The notes under the pieces: model-generated
Told to the model about the DNA's origin: nothing
Database searches by the model: none
Seen by the model: the letters and a program-made list of their open reading frames with translations, nothing else
Position numbers and translations under genes: made by a program
Assembly (NCBI RefSeq): GCF_042648505.1
Contig: NZ_JBHRXK010000004.1
Span: forward strand, 1 to 64,000
DNA length: 64,000 nucleotides
DNA from: Lysobacter_L cavernae
GTDB taxonomy: Bacteria; Pseudomonadota; Gammaproteobacteria; Xanthomonadales; Xanthomonadaceae
Direction of reading: 5' to 3'
Shown: positions 1-9,047 of the stretch, piece after piece
Layout of the letters: every line of letters starts with the position of its first letter
Position numbering within the stretch: position 1 is the first letter of the stretch

Positions 1-157
1 GCATGCCAATGCCGGACTGCCTGGCCTGCGGACCCGCACGCCGCCCGGATAATCCAAGGCCTTGAATCAGAACAACGGCAACGTCGTGCCTGCAGGTCTT
101 CGAGTCACGTAGTGCATGAAGTTTCGCAGCCCGCGAATCCGGGGACTGCGAAGCACG

Positions 158-892
158 TCAACCGGCCTTGCGCAATGTCACCACCAGCACGTCGCGGTGC
201 GATGGCAAGCCAGGGTCTTGTGGCGTGACTGCAGTGACCCCGTGGAAGACGCGGTTGTCGTCGACCAGGGCGGCATCGAGGGGCGTGGTCAGGGTGAAGC
301 TGCCGAGCTGGGTGCCGTCGGCGCTGTGGATCGTGGTGGTGCCGCTGACGATGTTCTGGCGGTCGACCAGCAGCACCAGTACGTAGTCGACGCCGTCGCG
401 GTGCACGCCCTCGGGCGTCGGTTGACCCGGCTCATCCGGGCGGGCCTCGATACGGAACTGATGCAGCTCGATGTGCCAGGAGCGCACGCTCGGGGCGAGG
501 CTTCCGAAGAAGTCGCGGCTGAATTCGAGGATCGCACGCAGGCTGATGCTGTCAGCAATCTCCGGCAGCACCGGCTCGAACCAGCGTTCGATGTCGCCCT
601 GCAGGACGTTGTACTGCAGGCTCTGGTAATGCGGCTGGTGCGGCTTGCGCTGGATCGCACCCGTGGGTGCGGCCGAGAACACCGCATGGCGTCGTCGTCG
701 ATGGCGACCGAGGCTGGCCAGGTACGGGTCCGGTGCCAATTGATTCCAGCTCGCGGCGAACGCCGCCCAATCATCGAGCGTATGCGCCTGCTCGAGCAGT
801 ACGCGCATGGCGGTCGCGTCGACGAAACCAAAGCCATCGCGTTGCAGGTGACTACGCAGCGCGGGCATCGGGTTGTCGCTGACAGAGGGCAT
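158..892 (-). CDS. 2OG-Fe dioxygenase family protein
   Basis: Predicted protein of 244 residues resembling the 2OG-Fe dioxygenase family that hydroxylates free amino acids. A likely iron ligand pair is the HRDG stretch in 'EGVHRDGVDYV', with a late His in 'NRVFHGVTAV' and an Arg-containing 'SHRDVLVVTLR' near the C-terminus as the probable oxoglutarate contact. The substrate cannot be read from sequence. The ATG at 892 was chosen. A GTG at 922, overlapping the stop of the upstream MAPEG gene as GTGA, is an equally tidy alternative adding ten residues, and neither has a strong ribosome binding site. Probably co-transcribed with the MAPEG gene. Confidence 0.8.
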   Translation of the reverse strand: MPSVSDNPMPALRSHLQRDGFGFVDATAMRVLLEQAHTLDDWAAFAASWNQLAPDPYLASLGRHRRRRHAVFSAAPTGAIQRKPHQPHYQSLQYNVLQGDIERWFEPVLPEIADSISLRAILEFSRDFFGSLAPSVRSWHIELHQFRIEARPDEPGQPTPEGVHRDGVDYVLVLLVDRQNIVSGTTTIHSADGTQLGSFTLTTPLDAALVDDNRVFHGVTAVTPQDPGLPSHRDVLVVTLRKAG

Positions 893-918
893 GGGCAGGG
901 TATTCGATGAGTCGATGG

Positions 919-1323
919 TCACGCGGCCGCGGTCATGCGCAGTGCCGCCTGTGCCAGCAACCACAGCACGCAGACGAAACCGCCGGTCCAGGCCAGCGTG
1001 CGCAGCATGTGCTGGTTGGCGATGTAGAGCAGGCCGTGCAGCACGCGGAAAACGATGAAGACGACGGCGAGCCAGGCGATGCGCTCGTGTGCGACGCCGG
1101 CCAGCTGGGCCAGGATGACGCCGGTCGCGAACGGTGCAAACGCCTCGAAGCTGTTGAGCTGGGCGGCATTGGCGCGCTGCGAGCGCGGGTTGTCCTGGCG
1201 TGCCTGCCAGGCACGCGGGTCGCGGTTGTTGTAACGCTCGCCACTGGCCTTGGCGATGGCGACCCACAGGTAAGGCAGTGCGGCGGCGATCAGGACACAC
1301 CAATAGGCCGTGGCAAGGGTCAT
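919..1323 (-). CDS. MAPEG family membrane protein
   Basis: Predicted 134-residue membrane protein, the usual length for bacterial MAPEG proteins (membrane-associated proteins in eicosanoid and glutathione metabolism). Four hydrophobic segments can be seen, starting with 'AYWCVLIAAALPYLWVA'. The family's conserved N-terminal-half motif is visible as 'RDPRAWQ', followed by 'RANAAQLNSFEAFAPFA' with the typical Asn and Glu. Bacterial members are poorly characterised and often lack proven glutathione transferase activity. The stop overlaps a possible GTG start of the dioxygenase gene downstream, suggesting one transcript. Confidence 0.85.
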   Translation of the reverse strand: MTLATAYWCVLIAAALPYLWVAIAKASGERYNNRDPRAWQARQDNPRSQRANAAQLNSFEAFAPFATGVILAQLAGVAHERIAWLAVVFIVFRVLHGLLYIANQHMLRTLAWTGGFVCVLWLLAQAALRMTAAA

Positions 1324-1450
1324 GACGGGTTCCGGGAGTTCGGGCGCGATCAGCCTAACCGAAACCGGCCGAAGCGAATCCACCCGGCCGGAAACGGCAA
1401 CGGCGCCCCGATTCCGGGACGCCGTTGCGTATGACCGCCTTGTGCACAGG

Positions 1451-3190
1451 TTACTTCGCGGCGGGTTGCATCAGCTTGTCGTGCGCGGCGCGGAAGGCGT
1501 TGCCTTCGTACCAGTTTGGCCATTGCTCGTTGCCGGCCAGGGTCTTGCCGACGCCGTACAGGGCGTCGAGGTCCTGGACCACGCCGTCGAGTTTCCAGGC
1601 CGGGTCGTACTGGTCACCGGGCTTGTGGTAGCGGTGGTCGCGGTAATCGACCTGGGCCTTCAGGCCAGCCTCAAGGCCGCCGTCGATCAGGTCGTCGCCG
1701 CCCTTGGCGTACAGCGCCGGCACGCCGGCCTTGGCGAAGTTGAAGTGATCGGAGCGGAAGTAGAAGCCGTTTTCGGGCGTGGCCTCGGCTTGCAGCACGC
1801 GTTGCTGGCCGCTGGCGACGGTCTTGAGGATGTCCTCCAGTTCCGAACTGCCGGAGCCGACCACGGTCATGTCGCGGGACTGGCCGATCACCGGCATCGC
1901 ATCGAGGTTGATCACCGCCACGGTCTTGTTGAGCGGGATGCTCGGGTGGGCGACGTAGTACTTGGAGCCAAGCAGGCCGGACTCCTCCAGCGTCACCGCC
2001 AGGAACAGCAGCGAGCGGTCCGGCGGCGGCGTCTGCTTGCTGAAGGCCTCGGCGATCTCGAGGATGCCGGCCACGCCGGTGGCGTTGTCGACCGCGCCGT
2101 TGTAGATCGTGTCGGTGTGCGGCTCGCCACCGCTGGAGGCGCCATGCTCGTCGGCCTCATGCGCATGGTTGCCGAGGTGGTCCCAGTGCGCCATGTAGAC
2201 GATGGCCTCGTCCGGACGCTTGGCGCCCGGCAGCAACGCGACCACGTTCTTCGACGACTTCTGGCTGGTCTTGCTCTTGAGGTCGACCGATGCCTTGGCC
2301 TGCAGCGGGATCGCCTTGAAGCCCGGTTGGCCGGCGGCCCGGTAGAGCGCGTCGAGATCCTGGCCGAGGTCGGCGAACAACTTGCGCGCGACCTCGCCGG
2401 TGATCCAGCCCTGCACCGGCAGGCGCGGCTCCGGGTCATCCTGCGAGGGCAGGTCGAACTGCGCGCCCGACCAGGAGTTCTTGACCACGTCCCAGCCGTA
2501 GGAGGCACCGTCGCTGTCGTGGACGATCAGCGCGGCGGCGGCGCCCTGGCGCGCGGCTTCCTCGAACTTGTAGGTCCAGCGGCCGTAGTAGGTCATCCGC
2601 TTGCCCTCGAACAGCTTCGGGTCTTGCGAATGGAAGCCGGGGTCGTTGACGAGGATGACCACGGTCTTGCCCTTGACGTCGACGCCGGCGTAGTCGTTCC
2701 ACTTCTGCTCGGGCGCGTTGACGCCGTAGCCGACGAACACCAGCTCGCTGCCGTCGACCTTGACCTCGGGCTGGCCGGTGCGGGTGCCGACGACCATGTC
2801 GCTGCCGAACTTGAGCTCGCGCGGCTGACCCTTGACGTCGAGCTTGAGGGTGGTGGCTTCGTCGGCCGTGGTCTCGACCATCGGCACGTCCTGGAAATAG
2901 CTGGCGCCGTTGCCCGGCTTCAGGCCCAGGCGCTTGAACTGCGCTTCCAGGTACTGGACGGTCTTTTCCTCGCCGGCGCTGCCGGGGGCGCGGCCCTCGA
3001 ATTCATCGGACGCGAGCGTCTTGACGTGCGCGGCGAAGTCGGCGGCGTTGATCGCGCCGTCGAAGGCGTGGTCGGATGCGGGTGACGGCGCAGGCGCGGT
3101 GGCCGTCGGCGCGTCGGCCTCGGGCTGGGTGCAGGCCGCGAGCGCAAGCGCGCCGAGCATCGCGGTCGTGAGCAGGGTTGTACGGGACAT
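1451..3190 (-). CDS. M28 family zinc metallopeptidase, lipoprotein
   Basis: Protein of 579 residues. The N-terminus is a lipoprotein signal with lipobox LAAC (Cys20), followed by a Pro/Ala-rich linker. A PA-domain-like insert lies around residues 140-300. The C-terminal half is an M28 aminopeptidase domain: the metal-site sequence reads 'AHWDHLG', 'GAVDNATG', 'TLEESGLLGS', 'INLDAM' and 'SDHFNF', giving the expected His, bridging Asp, Glu-Glu, Asp and His ligands. It probably trims peptides in the periplasm or at the outer membrane. Single-gene unit; the 110 bp to the next gene on the same strand suggest it has its own promoter. The exact peptide preference is unknown. Confidence 0.93.
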   Translation of the reverse strand: MSRTTLLTTAMLGALALAACTQPEADAPTATAPAPSPASDHAFDGAINAADFAAHVKTLASDEFEGRAPGSAGEEKTVQYLEAQFKRLGLKPGNGASYFQDVPMVETTADEATTLKLDVKGQPRELKFGSDMVVGTRTGQPEVKVDGSELVFVGYGVNAPEQKWNDYAGVDVKGKTVVILVNDPGFHSQDPKLFEGKRMTYYGRWTYKFEEAARQGAAAALIVHDSDGASYGWDVVKNSWSGAQFDLPSQDDPEPRLPVQGWITGEVARKLFADLGQDLDALYRAAGQPGFKAIPLQAKASVDLKSKTSQKSSKNVVALLPGAKRPDEAIVYMAHWDHLGNHAHEADEHGASSGGEPHTDTIYNGAVDNATGVAGILEIAEAFSKQTPPPDRSLLFLAVTLEESGLLGSKYYVAHPSIPLNKTVAVINLDAMPVIGQSRDMTVVGSGSSELEDILKTVASGQQRVLQAEATPENGFYFRSDHFNFAKAGVPALYAKGGDDLIDGGLEAGLKAQVDYRDHRYHKPGDQYDPAWKLDGVVQDLDALYGVGKTLAGNEQWPNWYEGNAFRAAHDKLMQPAAK

Positions 3191-3304
3191 GGGACCTCCG
3201 GAAGGATCGATCGCGCCGGCCGGTGGGTGCCGGCGCGAAATTCCATTCTAGGCCCGCGGGCCGGACCGGCGTCGTGCCGGGTCCGGCAGTTCGGGACGAC
3301 CGGA

Positions 3305-3973
3305 TTACTGCGCCGGCGGCGTGGTGCCCTCGAAGCGCACCGCGGTGGCGCCGGTGATCGGGCCGGTCTTGGCGGTGCTGTGCACGTACAGGGTGACCTT
3401 GCGCTCGAACACCAGCGGGCCGTCGACAACCGCGTTGGGCCCGATGATCACCCGCGGGTCGCGCTGCCTGGTCGTGAACCACGACGTGCTGCTGGGCTTG
3501 GCGTAGTGCAGCCCGCCCTTGACGTGCGAGCCGGCGCCGACGGTGACGTCGCCGTTGACCGTGGCCAGGCCGCCGCTGACGTCGGTGTCGACCAGGCCGA
3601 TCGCGCCGTTGACGGTTTCGATGTCGCCGCGGACGCTGCCGCCGCGATCGATGAAGACGCCGCCGTTGACGGTTTCGACGCCGTCGTCGAGGCGGGCCCG
3701 GGCCGCTACGCGGATGCTGCCGTTGACCGTGGACAGGCCGCCGGCCTGCACGTTCTCGGCGAGAGTGATGCTGCCGTTGACGGTCTCGGCATCGCCGGTC
3801 CGGGCCTGGCTGCCGACCTTGATGCTGCCGTTGACGGTGCCCAGGTCGCCGGCCTGCTGGCCGGCCTCGACGGTGATGCTGCCGTTGACCTTGTCGATGT
3901 CCTGGTTGGCGAAAGCGGCCGGTGCGGCGAGGGCCAGTGCGAGCGAGAGAGCGAGTCTGGAGCGGATGCGCAT
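3305..3973 (-). CDS. exported VNG-repeat protein, predicted beta-solenoid
   Basis: Protein of 222 residues with a Sec signal peptide ('LALSLALALAAPAAFA', cleavage before NQDI). The mature part contains seven VNG repeats (VNGSITV, VNGSIKV, VNGSITL, VNGSIRV, VNGGVFI, VNGAIGL, VNGDVTV) spaced 18-19 residues apart, then a non-repeat region with 'RVIIGPNAVVDGPLVFERKV'. Such regular short hydrophobic repeats suggest a beta-solenoid, like the polymer-forming (bactofilin-like) family, but a specific function is not known. The start at 3973 puts the signal peptide at the N-terminus; an in-frame ATG ten codons upstream is less likely. Confidence 0.75.
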   Translation of the reverse strand: MRIRSRLALSLALALAAPAAFANQDIDKVNGSITVEAGQQAGDLGTVNGSIKVGSQARTGDAETVNGSITLAENVQAGGLSTVNGSIRVAARARLDDGVETVNGGVFIDRGGSVRGDIETVNGAIGLVDTDVSGGLATVNGDVTVGAGSHVKGGLHYAKPSSTSWFTTRQRDPRVIIGPNAVVDGPLVFERKVTLYVHSTAKTGPITGATAVRFEGTTPPAQ

Positions 3974-4119
3974 CGTTTGGGTTCCGGTTTGGACGGGTTT
4001 CAAAGTATGGATGCCGCGGAGACGGTGCCGGTTTAACCCGCTTCGCTACAATCGCGGGCAATGCCGCGTGCGGGCCCTGCCCGACGTCGCCGCCTCGTCA
4101 CTCTAATTGGGAATCCGAC

Positions 4120-5688
4120 GTGTCCGCAGAGATTGTGCGCCCCCACCCCGTGGTCCTGCTCATCCTCGATGGCTGGGGTCACCGCGACGACCCGGCCGAC
4201 AACGCCCTGGCCCAGGCGACGCTGCCGCATTGGCACGCCCTGCTGGCCGCCGCACCGCACACGCTGATCCACACCGAGGGCCGTCACGTCGGCCTGCCGG
4301 ACGGGCAGATGGGCAATTCCGAGGTCGGCCACATGAACCTGGGCGCCGGCCGCATCGTCTATCAGGACCTGACCCGGGTCGATGCCGCGATCGAGGACGG
4401 CAGCTTCTTCGCCAATGCCGAGCTGCGCGCCGCCTGCGCCGCGGCCAAGGCGCACAACGGTACGCTGCACGTGATGGGGCTGCTGTCGCCGGGCGGTGTG
4501 CACAGCCACGAGAACCACATCCTCGCGATGCTGGACCTGGCCAAGCGCGAAGGCGTCGCCGACGTCGCCGTGCATGCGTTCCTCGACGGCCGCGACATGC
4601 CGCCGCAATCGGCCGAGCCGAGCCTGCGCCGGCTGCAGGCCGCCTGCGATCGCCTCGGCAACGCCCGCATCGCCTCGGTCAGCGGGCGTTACTTCGCGAT
4701 GGACCGCGACCAGCGCTGGGACCGCCAACGCCGCGCCTGGGACGCGATCGTCGAGGCAGCGAGCGAGCACGTCGCTGCCGATGCACTGAGCGCACTGCGC
4801 GAGGCCTACGCGCGCGGCGAGACCGACGAGTTCGTCGCGCCGACCGTGATTTCAGCGGGCACGGCGGCCGGCAGCGCGCCTATGCGCGACGGCGATGCCG
4901 TGGTGTACATGAATTTCCGCGCCGACCGCGCACGTCAGCTGACCGCAGCGTTCGTCGCGCCCGGTTTCGACGGGTTCCAGGCGCGGCGGCCGCAGCTGTC
5001 GCGCTTCGTCTGCCTGACCGGGTACGACGCCCGGCTGCCGGCGTCGGTGGCGTTTGCCCCCGACGAACTGCGCAACACGCTGGGCGAGGTGCTCGCAGCC
5101 CATCACCTCAAGCAGCTGCGCATCGCCGAGACCGAGAAGTACGCGCACGTCACCTTTTTCTTCAGCGGCGGCCGCGAGGAGCCCTACCGGGGCGAGACGC
5201 GCACGCTGGTGCCGAGCCCCAGGGTCGCCACCTACGACCTGCAGCCGGAGATGAGCTGCCCCGAAGTGACTGCCAAGCTCACCGCGGCGATCCGTTCCGG
5301 TGACATCGACGTGGCGATCTGCAACATCGCCAACCCGGACATGGTCGGCCACAGCGGCATCCTGGCCGCCGCGATCCAGGCCGCCGAAGCGGTCGATATC
5401 GCGATCGGCGCGATCGTCGAGGCCGTGCGCGACAGCGGCGGCGCGCTGCTGGTCACCGCCGACCACGGCAACCTCGAAATGATGCGCGATCCCGCGACCG
5501 GCCAGCCGCACACCGCGCACACGGTCGGGCCGGTGCCGTTCGTCTACCTCGGCCCGCGCGCGGCGACGCTGCGCAGCGGTGGGGCCCTGCGCGACGTCGC
5601 GCCGACCATCCTCGACCTGCTCGGCCTGCCGCAGCCGGCCGAGATGAGCGGGCGCAGTCTGCTCGAAGCCGGCCAGCCCATCGACTGA
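4120..5688 (+). CDS. gpmI: 2,3-bisphosphoglycerate-independent phosphoglycerate mutase
   Basis: Interconverts 3- and 2-phosphoglycerate in glycolysis using two manganese ions and a phosphoserine intermediate. The predicted 522 residues are normal for the family. Visible signatures are LILDGWG (Asp17 metal ligand), the catalytic serine Ser67 in 'GQMGNSEVGHMN', 'GVHSHENHI', 'FLDGRDMPP', 'FRADRARQ' and the C-terminal 'VTADHGNLEMM' metal site. The GTG at 4120 is chosen because homologues begin just before VVLLILDGWG; the open frame continues upstream without a plausible start. The stop overlaps the ATG of the next gene (TGATG), so the two are probably translationally coupled. Confidence 0.97.
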   Translation: MSAEIVRPHPVVLLILDGWGHRDDPADNALAQATLPHWHALLAAAPHTLIHTEGRHVGLPDGQMGNSEVGHMNLGAGRIVYQDLTRVDAAIEDGSFFANAELRAACAAAKAHNGTLHVMGLLSPGGVHSHENHILAMLDLAKREGVADVAVHAFLDGRDMPPQSAEPSLRRLQAACDRLGNARIASVSGRYFAMDRDQRWDRQRRAWDAIVEAASEHVAADALSALREAYARGETDEFVAPTVISAGTAAGSAPMRDGDAVVYMNFRADRARQLTAAFVAPGFDGFQARRPQLSRFVCLTGYDARLPASVAFAPDELRNTLGEVLAAHHLKQLRIAETEKYAHVTFFFSGGREEPYRGETRTLVPSPRVATYDLQPEMSCPEVTAKLTAAIRSGDIDVAICNIANPDMVGHSGILAAAIQAAEAVDIAIGAIVEAVRDSGGALLVTADHGNLEMMRDPATGQPHTAHTVGPVPFVYLGPRAATLRSGGALRDVAPTILDLLGLPQPAEMSGRSLLEAGQPID

Positions 5689-6908
5689 TGCGGGCCCTGC
5701 GCACGCCCCTTGTCGTCGTCCTCGCCGCCGCGTTGCTGGCGTTGCCGGTCGCGGCGCAGAACAGCCGCGAGGCCGAGCGCAAGCTCGAGAAGGTGCAGCG
5801 CGAGCTCAAGTCGGTCGCCGCCGAGCGGCGCAAGATCGAGGGCCAGCGCGGCGCGGCGACCAAACAGCTGCGCGAGGCCGACCAACAGGTCGGCCAATCC
5901 AGCCGCAGCCTGCGCGCGATCGAGAGCCGTCTGGCGCACGAGCAGTCGTCGCTGGTCGCGCTGCAGCAACAGCGCGACGCGTTGCAGGGCAAGCTGGGTG
6001 CGCAACGCGAGGAACTGGCGCTGCTGCTGCGCGCGACCTACATGCAGGGCAACGATGCACCGCTGAAGCTGCTGCTGGCGCAGGACCGTGCCGCCGATGG
6101 CAACCGCCTGATCGCCTATTACGGTTACGTGCAACGCGACCGCACCCGGCGCATCGCCGCGCTCAACACCGAGCTCAGCGAACTAGATGCGGTCGAGCGC
6201 GCGATCGTGCTGCGCAAGAGCGAGCTCGACAGCACCCGCAAGCAGCAGCGCAGCCAGCTCGGCCAGCTCGAGAGCGATCGCAAGGCGCGTGCGACGCTGG
6301 TCGCGCAGCTCGACCAGCGCTACAAGGACCGCAGCAGCCGCGAGCGCGCGCTTGGCCGCGATGCCAAAGGACTGCAGCAGGTGCTGACCAAATTGCGCGC
6401 GGCCGCCGTACGCGCTGCGGCGCAGCGCCGTGCCGCGGCCGAGCGTGCGGCACGCGCGGCGCAGCGCAGCGGCAAGCCTGACGCGCCAACGCGCCGACCG
6501 GTGACGGTGGCGAGCGCGCCGCCGTTGCAGGTCGGCGGACTGGGCTGGCCGGTGTCCGGTGCCTTGCTGGCCGGCTACGGCGGCACCATGCCCGACGGCC
6601 GCGGCAGCGACGGCCTGCTGATCGGCGCCAACGCCGGCAGCACGGTCAAGGCGGTCGGCGACGGTCAGGTGGTCTACGCCGAGTGGATGACCGGCTACGG
6701 CCTGCTGCTGATCGTCGACCACGGCAATGGCTACATGAGCCTGTACGCACACAACGACGCCCTGCTCAAGGACGTCGGCGCGACCGTGAAGCGCGGCGAT
6801 CCGGTCAGCACGGTCGGCAGCTCGGGCGGGCAGGGCCGGCCGGCGTTGTACTTCGAGTTGCGCCGCAACGGCGCGCCGGTCAACCCCAATACATGGCTGC
6901 GGCGTTAA
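5688..6908 (+). CDS. murein hydrolase activator, EnvC-like (LytM domain)
   Basis: Protein of 406 residues with a signal peptide ('VVVLAAALLALPVAAQ'), a long charged coiled-coil region (about 25-255) and a C-terminal LytM/M23 domain (about 285-405). The zinc-binding residues of active M23 peptidases are missing: the first His position reads 'DGRGSDGLLI' and the terminal HxH reads 'ALYFELRR'. This degenerate site is the hallmark of EnvC, which activates the amidases AmiA/AmiB at the division septum instead of cutting peptidoglycan. The order gpmI-envC-S41 protease is conserved in many gammaproteobacteria. Confidence 0.93.
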   Translation: MRALRTPLVVVLAAALLALPVAAQNSREAERKLEKVQRELKSVAAERRKIEGQRGAATKQLREADQQVGQSSRSLRAIESRLAHEQSSLVALQQQRDALQGKLGAQREELALLLRATYMQGNDAPLKLLLAQDRAADGNRLIAYYGYVQRDRTRRIAALNTELSELDAVERAIVLRKSELDSTRKQQRSQLGQLESDRKARATLVAQLDQRYKDRSSRERALGRDAKGLQQVLTKLRAAAVRAAAQRRAAAERAARAAQRSGKPDAPTRRPVTVASAPPLQVGGLGWPVSGALLAGYGGTMPDGRGSDGLLIGANAGSTVKAVGDGQVVYAEWMTGYGLLLIVDHGNGYMSLYAHNDALLKDVGATVKRGDPVSTVGSSGGQGRPALYFELRRNGAPVNPNTWLRR

Positions 6909-7067
6909 TGGCCCGATGCCGGTCACGGCGGCGTTAACGAAAGCTTCCATCGCGGCCGCCTAACGTGTTCATAATCCGTCGAACCGCCGCTGCCGGCTGC
7001 GGTCCAAGCCGGTATCCGTTGTTCGTGTATTGCCCGCGTGTTGCCGCGTGTTGCCCTGGAGTCGTGC

Positions 7068-8384
7068 ATGTCCCTGCGTTATCTGGCCCCGCTCGTGTTC
7101 GCCGCTTTCGTCACCGCGCCAGCCGCGGCGCAGGACGCGCCTGCGCAGGACGTCGCGCCGATCGAGTCGCCCGATGCCGAGACCGCCGACTCCAAGGTGC
7201 CGCTCGACGAGATCCGCCGCTACGTTTCGGTCTACAACGCGGTCAAGCAGGCCTACGTCGAACCGATCGACGACAAGAAGCTGATGCACTCGGCGATCCG
7301 CGGCCTGCTGTTCGACCTCGACCCGCACAGCGTCTACCTCGACAAGAGCGATGCCGAGAATTTCGAAGAGCAGTCGCGCGGCGCCTACGACGGTGTCGGC
7401 GTCGAACTGCTGCGCCAGCCCGACGGTTCGCTGCGGGTGATCGCGCCGATCGACGACACCCCGGCCGCGCGCGCCGGCATCAGGGCCGGTGACATCATCA
7501 CCGCGATCGATGGCAAGGCGTTCAAGCCCGACGAGGGCGACAGCTCCGGCCCGCTGCGCGGCCCGACCGGCAGCAAGGTCACCCTGACCGTGGTGCGCGA
7601 GGGTCGCGACAAACCCTTCGACGTGACCCTGACGCGCGAGACCATCCGCATCGTCAGCGTGCGCAGCAAGATGCTCGAGCCGGGGTACGGCTACGTGCGC
7701 ATCGCCTCGTTCCAGGCCGACACCGCCGCCGATTTCGAGAGCCAGCTCGACAAGCTCAAGGCCCAGGCCGGCGGCAAGCTACGCGGTCTGGTGATCGACC
7801 TGCGCAGCAATCCGGGCGGTCTGCTGACCTCGGCGGTGCAGATCGCCGACGACCTGCTCGAGTCCGGCAAGATCGTCAGCACCCGCGGCCGCATCGCGAT
7901 CAGCGACGCGCAGTTCGGCGCGACCCCGGGCGACAAGCTCGACGGCGCGCCGGTGGTGGTGCTGGTCGATGCCGGCTCGGCGAGCGCTTCGGAAGTGCTG
8001 GCCGGCGCGCTGCGCGACAACGGCCGCGCGCGCATCGTTGGCAGTCGCACGTTCGGCAAGGGCTCGGTGCAGACGGTGTTGCCGCTCGACAACGGCGACT
8101 CGGTCAAGCTGACCACCGCGCGTTACTTCACCCCGAGCGGCAAGTCGATCCAGGCGTTGGGCATCATTCCCGACGTGACCCTGCGCCCGGGCAAGGAGGC
8201 CGAAGGCGGCGTGCGCAATTTCAGCGAGGCCAGCCTGCCCGGCCACCTGCGCGGCGACGAGGAAGACCAACCCGGCGCCAATGCCGGCGACGTGCTGGAG
8301 GGCGATGCCCCGATCACCGCGGCGTTGGCTGAATTGAAGAAGCCAACGGTGGCGAGTGCGGCGCCGCCTGCGACCAAGCACTAA
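7068..8384 (+). CDS. S41 family C-terminal processing peptidase
   Basis: Periplasmic serine protease of 438 residues. The signal peptide 'LAPLVFAAFVTAPAAAQ' is followed by a PDZ domain ('GVGVEL...PAARAGIRAGDIITAIDG', about residues 105-190) and the S41 catalytic domain. The Ser306-Lys331 dyad is visible in 'GSASASEV' and 'TFGKGSVQ', with the usual 25-residue spacing. The ATG at 7068 is preceded by GGAG and gives a signal peptide at the very N-terminus. CtpA-type proteases trim peptidoglycan hydrolases and other cell-wall proteins, which fits the EnvC-like neighbour upstream. Confidence 0.95.
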   Translation: MSLRYLAPLVFAAFVTAPAAAQDAPAQDVAPIESPDAETADSKVPLDEIRRYVSVYNAVKQAYVEPIDDKKLMHSAIRGLLFDLDPHSVYLDKSDAENFEEQSRGAYDGVGVELLRQPDGSLRVIAPIDDTPAARAGIRAGDIITAIDGKAFKPDEGDSSGPLRGPTGSKVTLTVVREGRDKPFDVTLTRETIRIVSVRSKMLEPGYGYVRIASFQADTAADFESQLDKLKAQAGGKLRGLVIDLRSNPGGLLTSAVQIADDLLESGKIVSTRGRIAISDAQFGATPGDKLDGAPVVVLVDAGSASASEVLAGALRDNGRARIVGSRTFGKGSVQTVLPLDNGDSVKLTTARYFTPSGKSIQALGIIPDVTLRPGKEAEGGVRNFSEASLPGHLRGDEEDQPGANAGDVLEGDAPITAALAELKKPTVASAAPPATKH

Positions 8385-8420
8385 GCCGCATCCGACTAAC
8401 TGATGTTTGATTTGCCCTAG

Positions 8421-8528
8421 CCCCCTGAGTCAGGGGGCGGTTCGCGCCGCAGGCGCGCAAGGGTGGGGGTGTGGAAGCGCACTGGCCGGGGCCCGAAGTT
8501 TGCGCAGCAAACTTCGGGCCCCGGCCAG
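8421..8528. repeat. cluster of three hairpins, including a perfect 22-bp inverted repeat
   Basis: Three inverted repeats follow one another in the gap after the S41 protease gene. They are CCCCCTGA/TCAGGGGG (8421-8437), CGCGCC/GGCGCG around GCA (about 8443-8457), and a perfect 22-bp stem with a GCA loop at 8482-8528. The last stem starts CTGGCCGGGGCCCG. No T-run follows, so this is not a classic rho-independent terminator. It looks like a structured intergenic repeat unit. Confidence 0.8.
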
Positions 8529-8613
8529 GCGTAGCCTGAGTCAATGCCGCGAAAGGGCGGGGTATGGAGGTCCACGCGTGGGGAGTGAGCCGCCGCAGGT
8601 GGATCGCTCCCCG

Positions 8614-8934
8614 TTACCGCGGTTTGGCGGGCAGCGGGAACGGCGTCACCACCTTCTCGCCGGTGGCGGCGTCGCGGATCGCCGACTGGCCTTTGCGCTC
8701 GACTTCCTCGATGCGCACGATGCTCTGCATCGGCAGATGCAGCACACGGGTGTTGCCGAACTCGTCGCGCAGGCGCTCCTCGGTCGGGTCGATCACGACA
8801 CCGTCGTGCACGTCAAACACCAGTTCGCCGACCTCGGTGAAACCCCACAGGGCGCCGGAGGCGACGCGGCGGGCGTACAGCTCGTAGACCTTGCCGGCGT
8901 TGAGGAAGGTCACTTTGTAGAGAGTCTTGGCCAT
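8614..8934 (-). CDS. DUF1820 family protein
   Basis: Predicted cytoplasmic protein of 106 residues beginning MAKTLYKVTFLNAGKVYELY, matching the conserved gammaproteobacterial DUF1820 family, which also contains 'GFTEVGELVF' and 'DPTEERLRDEFGNT'. No catalytic motif is visible and the role is unknown. Members are typically about 100 residues and share synteny with cell-envelope or metal genes in related species. The start at 8934 is clear because the family begins at this methionine. Confidence 0.85.
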   Translation of the reverse strand: MAKTLYKVTFLNAGKVYELYARRVASGALWGFTEVGELVFDVHDGVVIDPTEERLRDEFGNTRVLHLPMQSIVRIEEVERKGQSAIRDAATGEKVVTPFPLPAKPR

Positions 8935-9047
8935 CAGGCGGGAATCGGGAATGGGGAATAGGGAATCGCAAAGCTGCGATGGGCTCGGTTCCACGATGGG
9001 GTGGAAGCATGGGCATCTCAAGCTCTTGCCGTTTCGATTCCCGACGC

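Noticed and set aside
1310..3085. Long open frame on plus opposite the M28 peptidase gene
   Set aside because: Its translation is a shadow of the GC-rich minus-strand gene, which has lipobox, PA and M28 motifs.
5688..6908. Active M23 endopeptidase
   Set aside because: Both zinc-ligand motifs are missing, consistent with an EnvC-type activator.
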